Below are positions 41,703 through 49,507 of a DNA stretch of 64,000 nt, one piece after another. How positions within the stretch are numbered: the stretch's first letter is position 1; each line of letters opens with the position of its first letter. Below the pieces are notes generated by a model that was not told the origin of the DNA, made no database searches, and saw nothing but the letters and a program-made list of their open reading frames with translations. The position numbers and the translations under genes were made by a program. The stretch comes from Clostridia bacterium (GTDB lineage Bacteria; Bacillota; Clostridia; UBA1212), in the NCBI GenBank assembly GCA_017461545.1, contig JAFTXP010000018.1, positions 1 through 64,000 of the forward strand, read 5' to 3'.

Positions 41703-42887
41703 ATGAAAAACAGGTGTTTGATCATTCTTATGCTGCTGATTTTATCTGTTCTTATGCTCTTTTCGGGATGTAGTGTGAAATACGAAGCCGGAAGCATTAA
41801 GGTTTCTCACACAAGATATCCTACTGACGTGATTTATTTATCTGGTGAAGATTCGGACGTTGTACTGTCTATGTTTAATACTGCCGATTGGGTGCCCAAA
41901 TTAACACAAACAGCTTGTTCCTGTGTTTTTTCACTGACGGATTCAAGTGTAGATTATTCTCCTGAATCCGGATTATTCAGTGATAAAGTTAACGAGAGGA
42001 CTCTTTTCCTTTCCGAAGAGCAAAAAGAGTATATAAATTCATTGATTGACGATTTGTACGGAATACAACAGGATATTTATATTCCCTCTAAATTAGCAGA
42101 AGTGTACGAAATTAAAAGTGAGGGAAATTCTGCGGTTGAGTATGAAAATCCTATTTCGGATGAAGTGATTTATACAACTGAAAAATCTGTCGGCGAATTT
42201 TCAAGCATAACGGTTGACGAGAAAGAATACGGTCTGAGATACGAAAGTACAATGTTTTATCCTGTGGACAATCGAAAAGTACATAAGTACAATGTGGACG
42301 GAGATAATGACGGAATTGTTTTGTTGCACGAGGATGGTTCGGTATTTGCACTTCTGAACATGGAACTTACAAAAATCGAAGTTTCCGAAAAATCACGGGA
42401 TGAAACGATGATTTCCGGTGTAATGCAAGCTTTCGATGACTTGGTGGATTTTTCAAAGTATGACTGCTCGCGAATTGAAGGCCCGATATCCGATACTCCG
42501 ATTGCGTTTGGTTCATACAAGATAATGTTCTATAATGAGATTTTAGGATATATGACTGATTGTTTAACCATTTATGCTACTGACGAGGGTATTGTAACTG
42601 ATTTGTGGAATTCGGAAAAAGGAATTGACACGGACGATATTTCTGGTGAGATAAACGAAAATCTTACCGACAATTTTTTGATCGGAAAGATAGATCGCAT
42701 GTACAGAAGTCGTGATACCGAATATCGAGGTCATACTGTTGTATATTGGCCGGAAATGAAAGTCTATAACGGTGAGCTGTGTGTTTATTATTCTGTGAAA
42801 TGTGAGTTATATGACAAAACTGACGGAAGAAACTATACTGAGAAGTGTGAGCTTTTAATCCCTGTCCGATTGATTGAAAAGAAATGA
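41703..42887 (+). CDS. lipoprotein of unknown function
   Basis: 394 residues. The signal ends in the lipobox LFSGC (Cys at 23). The ATG follows TTGGAGG at 6 nt and lies 11 bp behind the caspase-like gene, so the two form an operon. The mature part is acidic and shows no family that I recognise: EEQKEYINSLIDDLYGIQQDIYIPS, YNVDGDNDGIVLLHEDGSVFALLNMELTKIEVS and a long C-terminal beta region. Membrane-anchored partner or inhibitor of the secreted caspase-like protein is possible, by position only. Confidence 0.75.
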   Translation: MKNRCLIILMLLILSVLMLFSGCSVKYEAGSIKVSHTRYPTDVIYLSGEDSDVVLSMFNTADWVPKLTQTACSCVFSLTDSSVDYSPESGLFSDKVNERTLFLSEEQKEYINSLIDDLYGIQQDIYIPSKLAEVYEIKSEGNSAVEYENPISDEVIYTTEKSVGEFSSITVDEKEYGLRYESTMFYPVDNRKVHKYNVDGDNDGIVLLHEDGSVFALLNMELTKIEVSEKSRDETMISGVMQAFDDLVDFSKYDCSRIEGPISDTPIAFGSYKIMFYNEILGYMTDCLTIYATDEGIVTDLWNSEKGIDTDDISGEINENLTDNFLIGKIDRMYRSRDTEYRGHTVVYWPEMKVYNGELCVYYSVKCELYDKTDGRNYTEKCELLIPVRLIEKK

Positions 42888-42949
42888 ATTGCGGATAATA
42901 TAGTTTGGAGATTTAAAAACACCGATAAAACCGCTGAACAACCTACAGC

Positions 42950-42992
42950 AGTGCAACTGATTACATAAAAAGTGTAATCGGTTGCACTTTTA
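42950..42992 (+). terminator. terminator of the caspase-like/lipoprotein operon
   Basis: AGTGCAACTGATTACA and TGTAATCGGTTGCACT, 16 bp with one wobble, followed by TTTAT. Confidence 0.85.
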
Positions 42993-43076
42993 TCTATTCA
43001 CTCTTGAAAAATCCCAGAAAACTATGTAAACTACAAAAGTTCGGTATTCCGAAACATGTTTGAGGTGGTGAAATAA

Positions 43077-44033
43077 ATGGCTGATTTATACTTGGGTGTT
43101 GAAATCGGCGGTACAAAACAGCAGATTGCGGTTTGCGACGAGTCGGGGAAGATTGTTCGCATGGAGAGTGAACGTGTTGTCCTTATAAACGGCGCATCTG
43201 ATATCTGTGCGTGGATAGAGAAAACGATTGATAAATTGCTTAATGAATTTTACGATGTAAAAGCAATCGGAGTAGGTTTCGGAGGGCCGCTTGAGTCTGC
43301 TACAGGACGCGTTATAACATCTTTGCATGTTCCGGGTTGGGAAAACTTTGAGCTTAAAACATGGCTTGAGAAGAAGTATCCTTTGCCGGTGACAGTTGTA
43401 AATGATACAGTTGCAGGCGGCTATGCAGAACTTAAATTGGGCAGCGGACGAAATTCAGATAAGTTTTTCTACACAAATATCGGTACAGGCATAGGCGGTT
43501 CGTTGTTTGTAAGCGGCAAGACCTGGGACGGCACAGGATACGGCGGTGCTTATTTCGGAAATACATATACTGTCGATTGGACATCCGATGAGAAAAATGC
43601 TGTCGAAAGGATTGAAGCACTTTGCAGCGGCGTTCAGATAGAAAAGCGATTGAGAAAAGACGGATATGTTCCGCAGGATTCAATGCTTATGCAGCTTTGC
43701 GGCGGTGACCGCAAAAAAATTGACTGCCGTATACTAAAAAAGGCGGCAGAGGAGGGCGACACTTTTGCTTTGGAGGAGCTTGACCGCATAGGTCATACTT
43801 TCGGAATGGGTGTTGCAAACCTTGTGACAATACTCAGTGTTGATACTGTTGCAATAGGCGGCGGTGTTGCAAACTTAGGAGATTTGATTTTAGAGCCTAT
43901 TCGCAAATATGCGGAAAAGTATGTATTCATATCGGGCAAGGACCGTTTTAAAGTGGTTCAATGCGAACTTATGGATAATAATGTGCCGGTAGGCGCAGCG
44001 CTTTATGCGAGAGACGGCTTTGATACAATATAA
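43077..44033 (+). CDS. ROK family sugar kinase-like protein without zinc motif
   Basis: 318 residues. The ATP motif LYLGVEIGGTKQQIAVCD is at the N-terminus, followed by IGVGFGGPLESATGRV, PVTVVNDTVAGGYAELKLG (with catalytic Asp in ND) and FFYTNIGTGIGGSLFV. The ROK zinc site is missing: the GH and CxCGxxGC parts are replaced by GGAYFGNTYTVDWTSDEKNAVERIEALCSG. The substrate is therefore uncertain, though glucose- or N-acetylsugar-like compounds are usual. GAGGTGG precedes the ATG. deoC follows 24 bp behind, so a role in carbohydrate or nucleoside use is likely. Confidence 0.86.
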   Translation: MADLYLGVEIGGTKQQIAVCDESGKIVRMESERVVLINGASDICAWIEKTIDKLLNEFYDVKAIGVGFGGPLESATGRVITSLHVPGWENFELKTWLEKKYPLPVTVVNDTVAGGYAELKLGSGRNSDKFFYTNIGTGIGGSLFVSGKTWDGTGYGGAYFGNTYTVDWTSDEKNAVERIEALCSGVQIEKRLRKDGYVPQDSMLMQLCGGDRKKIDCRILKKAAEEGDTFALEELDRIGHTFGMGVANLVTILSVDTVAIGGGVANLGDLILEPIRKYAEKYVFISGKDRFKVVQCELMDNNVPVGAALYARDGFDTI

Positions 44034-44057
44034 ATTTGAAAGTAAGAGGTATTAATT

Positions 44058-44780
44058 ATGTTAGAAAAAGGCTATGATGCAAGCTATGCCAAATACTGCG
44101 ACCATACAGTATTACGTGCATACACAACAACAGAAAAAGTTAAAGAGTTTTGCAAGGAAGCAATCGAATACGGTGCAGCTGCGGTTTGTGTAAATCCTGT
44201 TCACGTAAAGCTCGTACATGAGCAGCTTGCAGGTACAGACGTTAAGACTGCAACGGTTATCGGATTCCCTCTCGGAGCAAATAAGACAGTTATAAAGGCT
44301 ATGGAAGCCTTGGAGGCTGTAAAAGACGGCGCAGACGAAGTAGATATGGTAATCAATATCGGCGCTCTTCGCGGCGGCGAAACTGATTTTGTATACGAGG
44401 ATATCAAGGCTGTTGTAGACGCTGCAAAGGGCGAAAATAAGGATGTTAAGGTTAAGGTTATCATTGAGACCTGCTACCTCACAGACGCAGAAAAGGTACT
44501 TGCGTGCCAGCTCAGCTTAAAGGCAGGTGCAGATTTTGTAAAGACTTCGACAGGTATGGGCAACGGCGGAGCAACTCTCCACGACATCGAACTCATGATA
44601 AAAACTGTTGACGGAAAGATGCAGGTAAAAGCTTCCGGCGGTGTTGACAACAGAGCTGCTGCATATGCTTTTATCAATGCAGGCGCAGCCCGTCTCGGTG
44701 TAAGCCGTGTTCCGCAGATCGTAAATGATGACACAACTATTCAGTCAGCAGCAGCGACAAACCAGCCGCCTAAATTCTGA
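44058..44780 (+). CDS. deoC: deoxyribose-phosphate aldolase
   Basis: Splits 2-deoxyribose-5-phosphate into glyceraldehyde-3-phosphate and acetaldehyde. 240 residues, with CDHTVLRAYTT, VCVNPVHV, TVIGFPLGANKT, ADEVDMVINIGAL, VIIETCYLTD and the Schiff-base Lys in ADFVKTSTGMGNGGAT, then VKASGGVDNRAAA. AAGAGG precedes the ATG. It forms a pair with the ROK kinase and ends at a terminator that overlaps the promoter of the next transcript. Confidence 0.96.
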   Translation: MLEKGYDASYAKYCDHTVLRAYTTTEKVKEFCKEAIEYGAAAVCVNPVHVKLVHEQLAGTDVKTATVIGFPLGANKTVIKAMEALEAVKDGADEVDMVINIGALRGGETDFVYEDIKAVVDAAKGENKDVKVKVIIETCYLTDAEKVLACQLSLKAGADFVKTSTGMGNGGATLHDIELMIKTVDGKMQVKASGGVDNRAAAYAFINAGAARLGVSRVPQIVNDDTTIQSAAATNQPPKF

Positions 44781-44800
44781 TAAATAAAGTGTTTATCCAA

Positions 44801-44838
44801 AATCCGCCAATGTTATTAAATAATAGCATTGACGGATT
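44801..44838 (+). terminator. terminator of the ROK-deoC unit
   Basis: AATCCGCCAATGTTATTA and TAATAGCATTGACGGATT, 18 bp with two mismatches, then an AT-rich tail. The right arm contains the -35 box of the next promoter. Confidence 0.8.
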
Positions 44839-44857
44839 ATTTATATTCTATTATAAT
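44829..44857 (+). promoter_or_regulatory. strong sigma-A promoter for the pot leader
   Basis: TTGACG (44829-44834), exactly 17 bp, then perfect TATAAT (44852-44857). Predicted start near 44864, followed at once by the structured leader. Confidence 0.78.
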
Positions 44858-44863
44858 TTCCAT

Positions 44864-45236
44864 TTGTTGCGGGCTATGAAAAAGCACGAGGCCCGCACGG
44901 GTTTCAAATAAAAATATTTTAGAAGCACGATTTTTGCATCTGTGCCAACATCCTTTCACGAAAAGCAAAGTTTTCGTAAGAGGATAAAACATCTCCTTTC
45001 CGAAATCAAAGGGGGATGTAACACATTGGATAGTTCTGTTTCTGCAGAACCATGATTTGCCTTTATCTTAGGCAGATTGGAGAGAACTCATGCTGCAGTT
45101 ACCTGTTTGCGATTGCCAGCAAAAGCAACGGTAATTTGTAAAAAACTCTTTGCGGGGGCTTTGTTTTTCGTCCGGTGTGGGGTTCGCGCAGAGCTGTATA
45201 CGGCTGTACGCGGTCTTTAAAGCCGCAAAGGGTGGA
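44864..45236 (+). ncRNA. structured leader or small RNA upstream of potA
   Basis: About 375 bases without a gene, transcribed from a strong promoter. Visible stems: TGCGGGC/GCCCGCA at the very 5' end; GCAC/GTGC near 44930; a 15-bp stem with several mismatches, ATCCTTTCACGAAAA/TTTTCGTAAGAGGAT, near 44951-44986; CATCTCCTTT/AAAGGGGGATG near 44991-45019; TTCTG/CAGAA; GCC...GGC near 45060; TTACC/GGTAA near 45097-45137; and CTTTGCGG/CCGCAAAG, which spans from about 45153 to just before the potA start and would hide its ribosome binding site region. It matches no riboswitch class, tmRNA, RNase P or SRP RNA signature that I know. It could be a polyamine-responsive 5' leader or an independent RNA. Confidence 0.55.
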
Positions 45237-45244
45237 TGCAAAAA

Positions 45245-46375
45245 ATGAAAAATGAAAAAAAGAATGTAGTAGAACTCAGAAACATCACCGTAAAGTTCGA
45301 TGACGATGTCATTCTGGACGATATGAATCTTTCTATAAAAGACGGTGAATTCGTAACTCTCCTCGGACAGTCCGGCTGCGGAAAGACAACAACCCTGCGA
45401 ATAATTGCGGGATTTGTTCAGCCAAACAGCGGAGACGTCCTTTTTGAAGGCAACAGGATAAATGATGTGCCGGCACATAAGCGCTCGGTAAATACCATTT
45501 TCCAGAAATATGCCCTTTTCCCGAATTACAATGTATATGACAACATCGCTTTCGGTTTGCGCATCAGCAAGGTGCCTGAACCGGTTATAAAAGAGCGCGT
45601 TGCCGAGATGCTCAAGCTTGTAAATCTTGAAGGCTTTGAAAAAAGAAGCGTTGATAAGCTTTCCGGCGGTCAGCAGCAGCGTGTTGCTATAGCGCGTGCC
45701 GTTATAAACCGTCCTAAAGTTCTTTTGCTTGACGAGCCTCTTGCGGCTCTCGATGCAAAACTTCGTAAGGATATGCAGAATGAGCTTAAAAATATTCAGC
45801 GCCAGCTGGGTATCACTTTTGTATTCGTTACACACGATCAGGAGGAGGCGCTTTCTATGTCGGATACCGTCGTTGTAATGAACGAAGGCAAGATTCAGCA
45901 GATAGGAAGCCCTATAGATATATATAACGAGCCGCAGAATGCCTTTGTAGCCGATTTTATCGGAGAATCGAATATTCTTGACGGAATAATGAAAGAAGAT
46001 TTTAAGGTGTGTTTGGACGGCTATGACTTTAAGTGCCTTGACAGCGGCTTCGGCAAGAATGAGCCTGTCGATGTAGTTATTAGACCTGAAGATGTAGATA
46101 TAGTTCCCGAAGAGCAGGGTATGCTCACGGGAGAAATCACTTCTGTTACATTCCGCGGCGTGCATTTTGAAATAATTATAGATGTTCAGGACTTTAAATG
46201 GATGATTCAGACCACTGACGAACACAAGGTAGGCGAAAAAGTCGGACTTTATATAGAGCCCGATGCCATCCATGTAATGAAGAAGTCAAAATATTCCGGT
46301 CAGTTCGGTGATTACAGTTCATACAGCGACGAACTTGACGAATTAAGTGTTGTAGAGGAGTCAGAAGATGAATAA
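45245..46375 (+). CDS. potA: spermidine/putrescine ABC transporter ATPase PotA
   Basis: 376 residues from ATG 45245, 9 nt behind AGGGTGG; another ATG at 45236 touches that site. Walker [14 protein letters not shown]-loop [20 protein letters not shown], signature [14 protein letters not shown], Walker [13 protein letters not shown] and H-loop VTHDQEEAL. The C-terminal part from about 245 is the TOBE regulatory domain. It energises polyamine uptake with PotB and PotCD. Its end overlaps potB by 8 nt. Confidence 0.94.
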   Translation: MKNEKKNVVELRNITVKFDDDVILDDMNLSIKDGEFVTLLGQSGCGKTTTLRIIAGFVQPNSGDVLFEGNRINDVPAHKRSVNTIFQKYALFPNYNVYDNIAFGLRISKVPEPVIKERVAEMLKLVNLEGFEKRSVDKLSGGQQQRVAIARAVINRPKVLLLDEPLAALDAKLRKDMQNELKNIQRQLGITFVFVTHDQEEALSMSDTVVVMNEGKIQQIGSPIDIYNEPQNAFVADFIGESNILDGIMKEDFKVCLDGYDFKCLDSGFGKNEPVDVVIRPEDVDIVPEEQGMLTGEITSVTFRGVHFEIIIDVQDFKWMIQTTDEHKVGEKVGLYIEPDAIHVMKKSKYSGQFGDYSSYSDELDELSVVEESEDE

Positions 46376-47384
46376 GGGGCGTTCGGTAAAAACTACCTTA
46401 CTTAATGCGCCTTATGTAGTCTGGTCTGTAATATTCATAATCATTCCTTTGCTGATGGTAGCTTATTATACATTTACAGCAAATGTGGAATATTACGACA
46501 TATCGTTCAGCACTGCTGACGGAACCTCGTATTCATACGAAATAGACGGCGCAACCGTAAATAATATAGAAGAAGCAAAAGAAAAGGCATTGGAGCAGGC
46601 CGGGTTGAGCGGAGAAACTGCGGCAAATGTCACTTTCAGCGAGGCGGCTTCGCAAAGCAGAACGGAGTTTACGCTCGAATATTTCCGCGAGATATTCAGC
46701 AAGGACATCGGAAGGGCTTTCGGAAGATCGTTTTTGTACTCTATCATAGCGACGGCTCTGTCGCTTGTTTTGGCATATCCTTTTGCGTATGTTCTGAGCA
46801 GATCGAGTGTCAAATCGCAAAAAATGCAGATGATGCTTATAATGCTTCCGATGTGGATGAGTATGTTGGTCAGAACATATTCGTGGATGAATATTCTTGA
46901 GAAAAACGGTCTGATAAATAATTTCCTTGAGCTTATCGGACTTGAGCCGGTGGAGATGCTCGGAACACCTGCTGCGGTTATACTCGGCATGGTATACAAT
47001 TATTTGCCCTACATGATATTACCGATTTATACTGTTATGTCAAAAATCGAACCGTCACTTCACGAGGCGGCGGAGGACCTCGGCTGTAACTGGCTGCAGA
47101 AGTTCAGAAGACTTATATTGCCGCTCAGCGTTCCGGGAATAATTTCGGGTGTGATAATGGTATTCGTTCCTTCAATATCGACTTTCTATATTTCTCAGAA
47201 AATGAGTAACGGAAAAATAGTACTCATAGGTGACCTGATAGAAGCTCGCATAAAGAACAACTATGCAGACGGCGGTGTCAATGTCGGTGCTGCTATGTCG
47301 CTTGTACTCATGGTTATAATATTTATCTGCACAATCATAATGAACAAATTCTCTGACGATGACGGAGGTAATATTGCGATATGA
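46368..47384 (+). CDS. potB: spermidine/putrescine ABC transporter permease PotB
   Basis: 338 residues, six membrane segments; the permease loop [25 protein letters not shown] that meets the ATPase is near 225-250. Usual PotB proteins have about 280 residues. The surplus is an extracytoplasmic insert between the first and second segments (about 35-105: [38 protein letters not shown]...), of a small alpha/beta type. It overlaps potA in front and potCD behind. Confidence 0.92.
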   Translation: MNKGRSVKTTLLNAPYVVWSVIFIIIPLLMVAYYTFTANVEYYDISFSTADGTSYSYEIDGATVNNIEEAKEKALEQAGLSGETAANVTFSEAASQSRTEFTLEYFREIFSKDIGRAFGRSFLYSIIATALSLVLAYPFAYVLSRSSVKSQKMQMMLIMLPMWMSMLVRTYSWMNILEKNGLINNFLELIGLEPVEMLGTPAAVILGMVYNYLPYMILPIYTVMSKIEPSLHEAAEDLGCNWLQKFRRLILPLSVPGIISGVIMVFVPSISTFYISQKMSNGKIVLIGDLIEARIKNNYADGGVNVGAAMSLVLMVIIFICTIIMNKFSDDDGGNIAI

Positions 47385-49294
47385 AAATAGTTAAACGCTT
47401 GATTACCTTTTTAGTATACGCTTTTCTGTATGCTCCGCTCATCATAATGGTTCTGTTTTCGTTCAATTCCGGACGAAGCACAATGGTTTTTGAAGGATTT
47501 TCACTCAAATGGTACGAAACACTTTTCAGTAACAATGTACTTATGGAGTGTCTGCAGAACTCATTGATTCTTGCTGTAACCTCATCTGTGATTGCCACGA
47601 TTTTGGGAACTTTGGCGGCTGTCGGTGTATACAGACTGAAAAATAAATATATCTCCGGAACGATAATGACGGTAAATAATATTCCTATGATGAACCCCGA
47701 TATTGTTACCGGTGTTTCGCTTATGTTACTGTTTGTATTCGTCGGGACATTCTTAGGTCTTGCCGAAAAAACGAATTTCTGGACGTTGCTTATAGCACAT
47801 ATAACATTCAATATTCCTTATGTGTTGCTGAATGTATTGCCGAAACTTAAACAGACCGACAAGAATTTAGTAGAAGCTGCAATGGACTTGGGCTGTACTC
47901 CGAACCAGGCATTTTTTAAGGTTGTACTTCCGCAGATAAATCCCGGAATCATGTCCGGACTTTTGATGGCATTTACTCTGTCATTTGATGACTTTGTAAT
48001 AAGTTACTACACCAGCGGAACCGATTTCAGAACATTGCCGCTTTACGTTTACGATATAGTAAAGAAACCTGTAAAACCGAATATCTATGCGCTGTACAGC
48101 ATCATATTCATATTAATTTTGTTAGTGCTGATTATCAACAATTTTGTCCTTAACGGAACAAGTAAAAAAGAGTCGAGCGGACGCGCGAAAAAAGTAGTTT
48201 CCGCAATACTTGCGGTTGTAATTCTTGTAGTAGGCGTATTTGCGTTCAAAGGCTGTGAGACGACACATTCCATTGACGGATTGCAGGCTGAATATTCAAG
48301 AGAATTTGAGGGGACAACGCTCAATGTCTACAACTGGGGTGAATACATCTCAGACGGTAGTGATGAATCACTCGATGTAATTGCCGCATTTGAACAGCTC
48401 ACCGGTATTAATGTCAACTACATTACCTACGAGAGCAACGAGGTTATGTACTCAAAGCTTAAGAGCAACTCGGATTCATATGACATTATCATTCCTTCCG
48501 ATTATATGATTCAACGTCTGAAGAACGAGGGAATGTTACAGAAACTTGATTTCTCGCAGATTTCAAACTACAAAAACATTGACGAGCAATACAAGAATCT
48601 GTACTTTGACGAGAACAATGAATATTCAGTTCCGTACAGTGTAGGTATGGTGGGATTGATTTACAATACAACGATGGTCGAGGAAGTTCCCACAAGCTGG
48701 ACAGCACTTTGGGACGAGAGATATTCCGGAGACATTCTGACCTTCAATAACTCCCGTGACGCTTTTGCTATTGCGCAGAAAGTACTCGGTCAGAGTTTCA
48801 ATACCGAAAATAAAGCAGATTGGGATGCAGCGGCTGAATTGCTCAAAAAACAGACTCCGGTACTTCAGGGTCGTGTAATGGATCAGGTATTTGAGAAAAT
48901 GGAAGGCGGAAATGCCGCCCTCGCTCCGTACTATGTAGGTGACTTCCTTATAATGCAGGAGGAAAACGAGGATCTTGACTTTGTATTCCCCGAGGAAGGT
49001 GTAAATGTATTTGTTGACTCAATTTGCGTGCCGTCATGTGCTAAAAACTACGACGCCGCAATGATGTTCATAAACTTTATGCTTGAGCCGGAGGTAGCTC
49101 TCGCAAATGCCGAGTACATCGGTTATGCTTCGCCGAATACCGAGGTAGTAAACCATCCTGACTATTCATACAAGGATAACGAATACCTCTATCCTGCCGA
49201 AGAGGATATGCCGAATGTCGAATATTTCTACGATCTGACTCCCGAGATAAGAAATTATTACGAGAAGCTCTGGGTGGAGATAACGAGTAAATGA
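47381..49294 (+). CDS. potCD: PotC-PotD fusion: permease plus polyamine-binding protein
   Basis: 637 residues. Residues 1-260 are the PotC permease with six segments and the coupling loop EAAMDLGCTPNQAFFKVVLPQINPG. Residues about 272-292 form an extra membrane segment (VVSAILAVVILVVGVFAFKGC) that leads out of the cell to a PotD-type solute-binding protein (about 305-637: LNVYNWGEYISDGSDE, YDIIIPSDYMIQRL, YSVPYSVGMVGLIYN, SWTALWD, PYYVGDFLIM, FVDSICVPSCAKN). The binding protein is thus tethered to its own permease. It overlaps potB by 4 nt and is ended by a strong terminator. Import of spermidine/putrescine follows from the family. Confidence 0.94.
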   Translation: MKIVKRLITFLVYAFLYAPLIIMVLFSFNSGRSTMVFEGFSLKWYETLFSNNVLMECLQNSLILAVTSSVIATILGTLAAVGVYRLKNKYISGTIMTVNNIPMMNPDIVTGVSLMLLFVFVGTFLGLAEKTNFWTLLIAHITFNIPYVLLNVLPKLKQTDKNLVEAAMDLGCTPNQAFFKVVLPQINPGIMSGLLMAFTLSFDDFVISYYTSGTDFRTLPLYVYDIVKKPVKPNIYALYSIIFILILLVLIINNFVLNGTSKKESSGRAKKVVSAILAVVILVVGVFAFKGCETTHSIDGLQAEYSREFEGTTLNVYNWGEYISDGSDESLDVIAAFEQLTGINVNYITYESNEVMYSKLKSNSDSYDIIIPSDYMIQRLKNEGMLQKLDFSQISNYKNIDEQYKNLYFDENNEYSVPYSVGMVGLIYNTTMVEEVPTSWTALWDERYSGDILTFNNSRDAFAIAQKVLGQSFNTENKADWDAAAELLKKQTPVLQGRVMDQVFEKMEGGNAALAPYYVGDFLIMQEENEDLDFVFPEEGVNVFVDSICVPSCAKNYDAAMMFINFMLEPEVALANAEYIGYASPNTEVVNHPDYSYKDNEYLYPAEEDMPNVEYFYDLTPEIRNYYEKLWVEITSK

Positions 49295-49324
49295 TTTTTA
49301 ATTAAATAAAAACAGCGGACTGAC

Positions 49325-49366
49325 GCCCGCGGTACTGCCGGAAGGCAGAACCGCGGGCTTTTTTTA
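49325..49366 (+). terminator. terminator of potABCD
   Basis: GCCCGCGG and CCGCGGGC with an inner CTGCC/GGCAG stem, followed by seven Ts. Confidence 0.95.
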
Positions 49367-49404
49367 CATTTCCGGGGGCTATCGTGTCAATTTCCCCGGA
49401 AATG
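49367..49404 (+). terminator. second hairpin behind potCD
   Basis: CATTTCCGGGG and CCCCGGAAATG, 11 bp, loop 16 nt, no U-run. Possibly a backup element or operator ahead of the next gene. Confidence 0.4.
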
Positions 49405-49507
49405 AACTCACATGTGGTTATGATTATATCAACCATATAAATCTTGTTCATTGCATTACCTTTTTATGAATGATATACTGTTAAAAGTATTTTCGGAGGT
49501 GCTTGTT

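Noticed and set aside
44864-45236. 6S RNA, tmRNA, RNase P or SRP RNA
   Set aside because: I found none of the diagnostic sequences (tag frame, GAGGAAAGTCC-type, GGAAGG tetraloop motif, closing stem with central bubble). The region is kept only as an unassigned structured RNA or leader.
45068-46273. 401-codon open frame on the minus strand opposite potA
   Set aside because: It is antisense to a clear PotA with all ABC motifs, its translation has no domain and is rich in His/Tyr/Ile as expected of a shadow frame.
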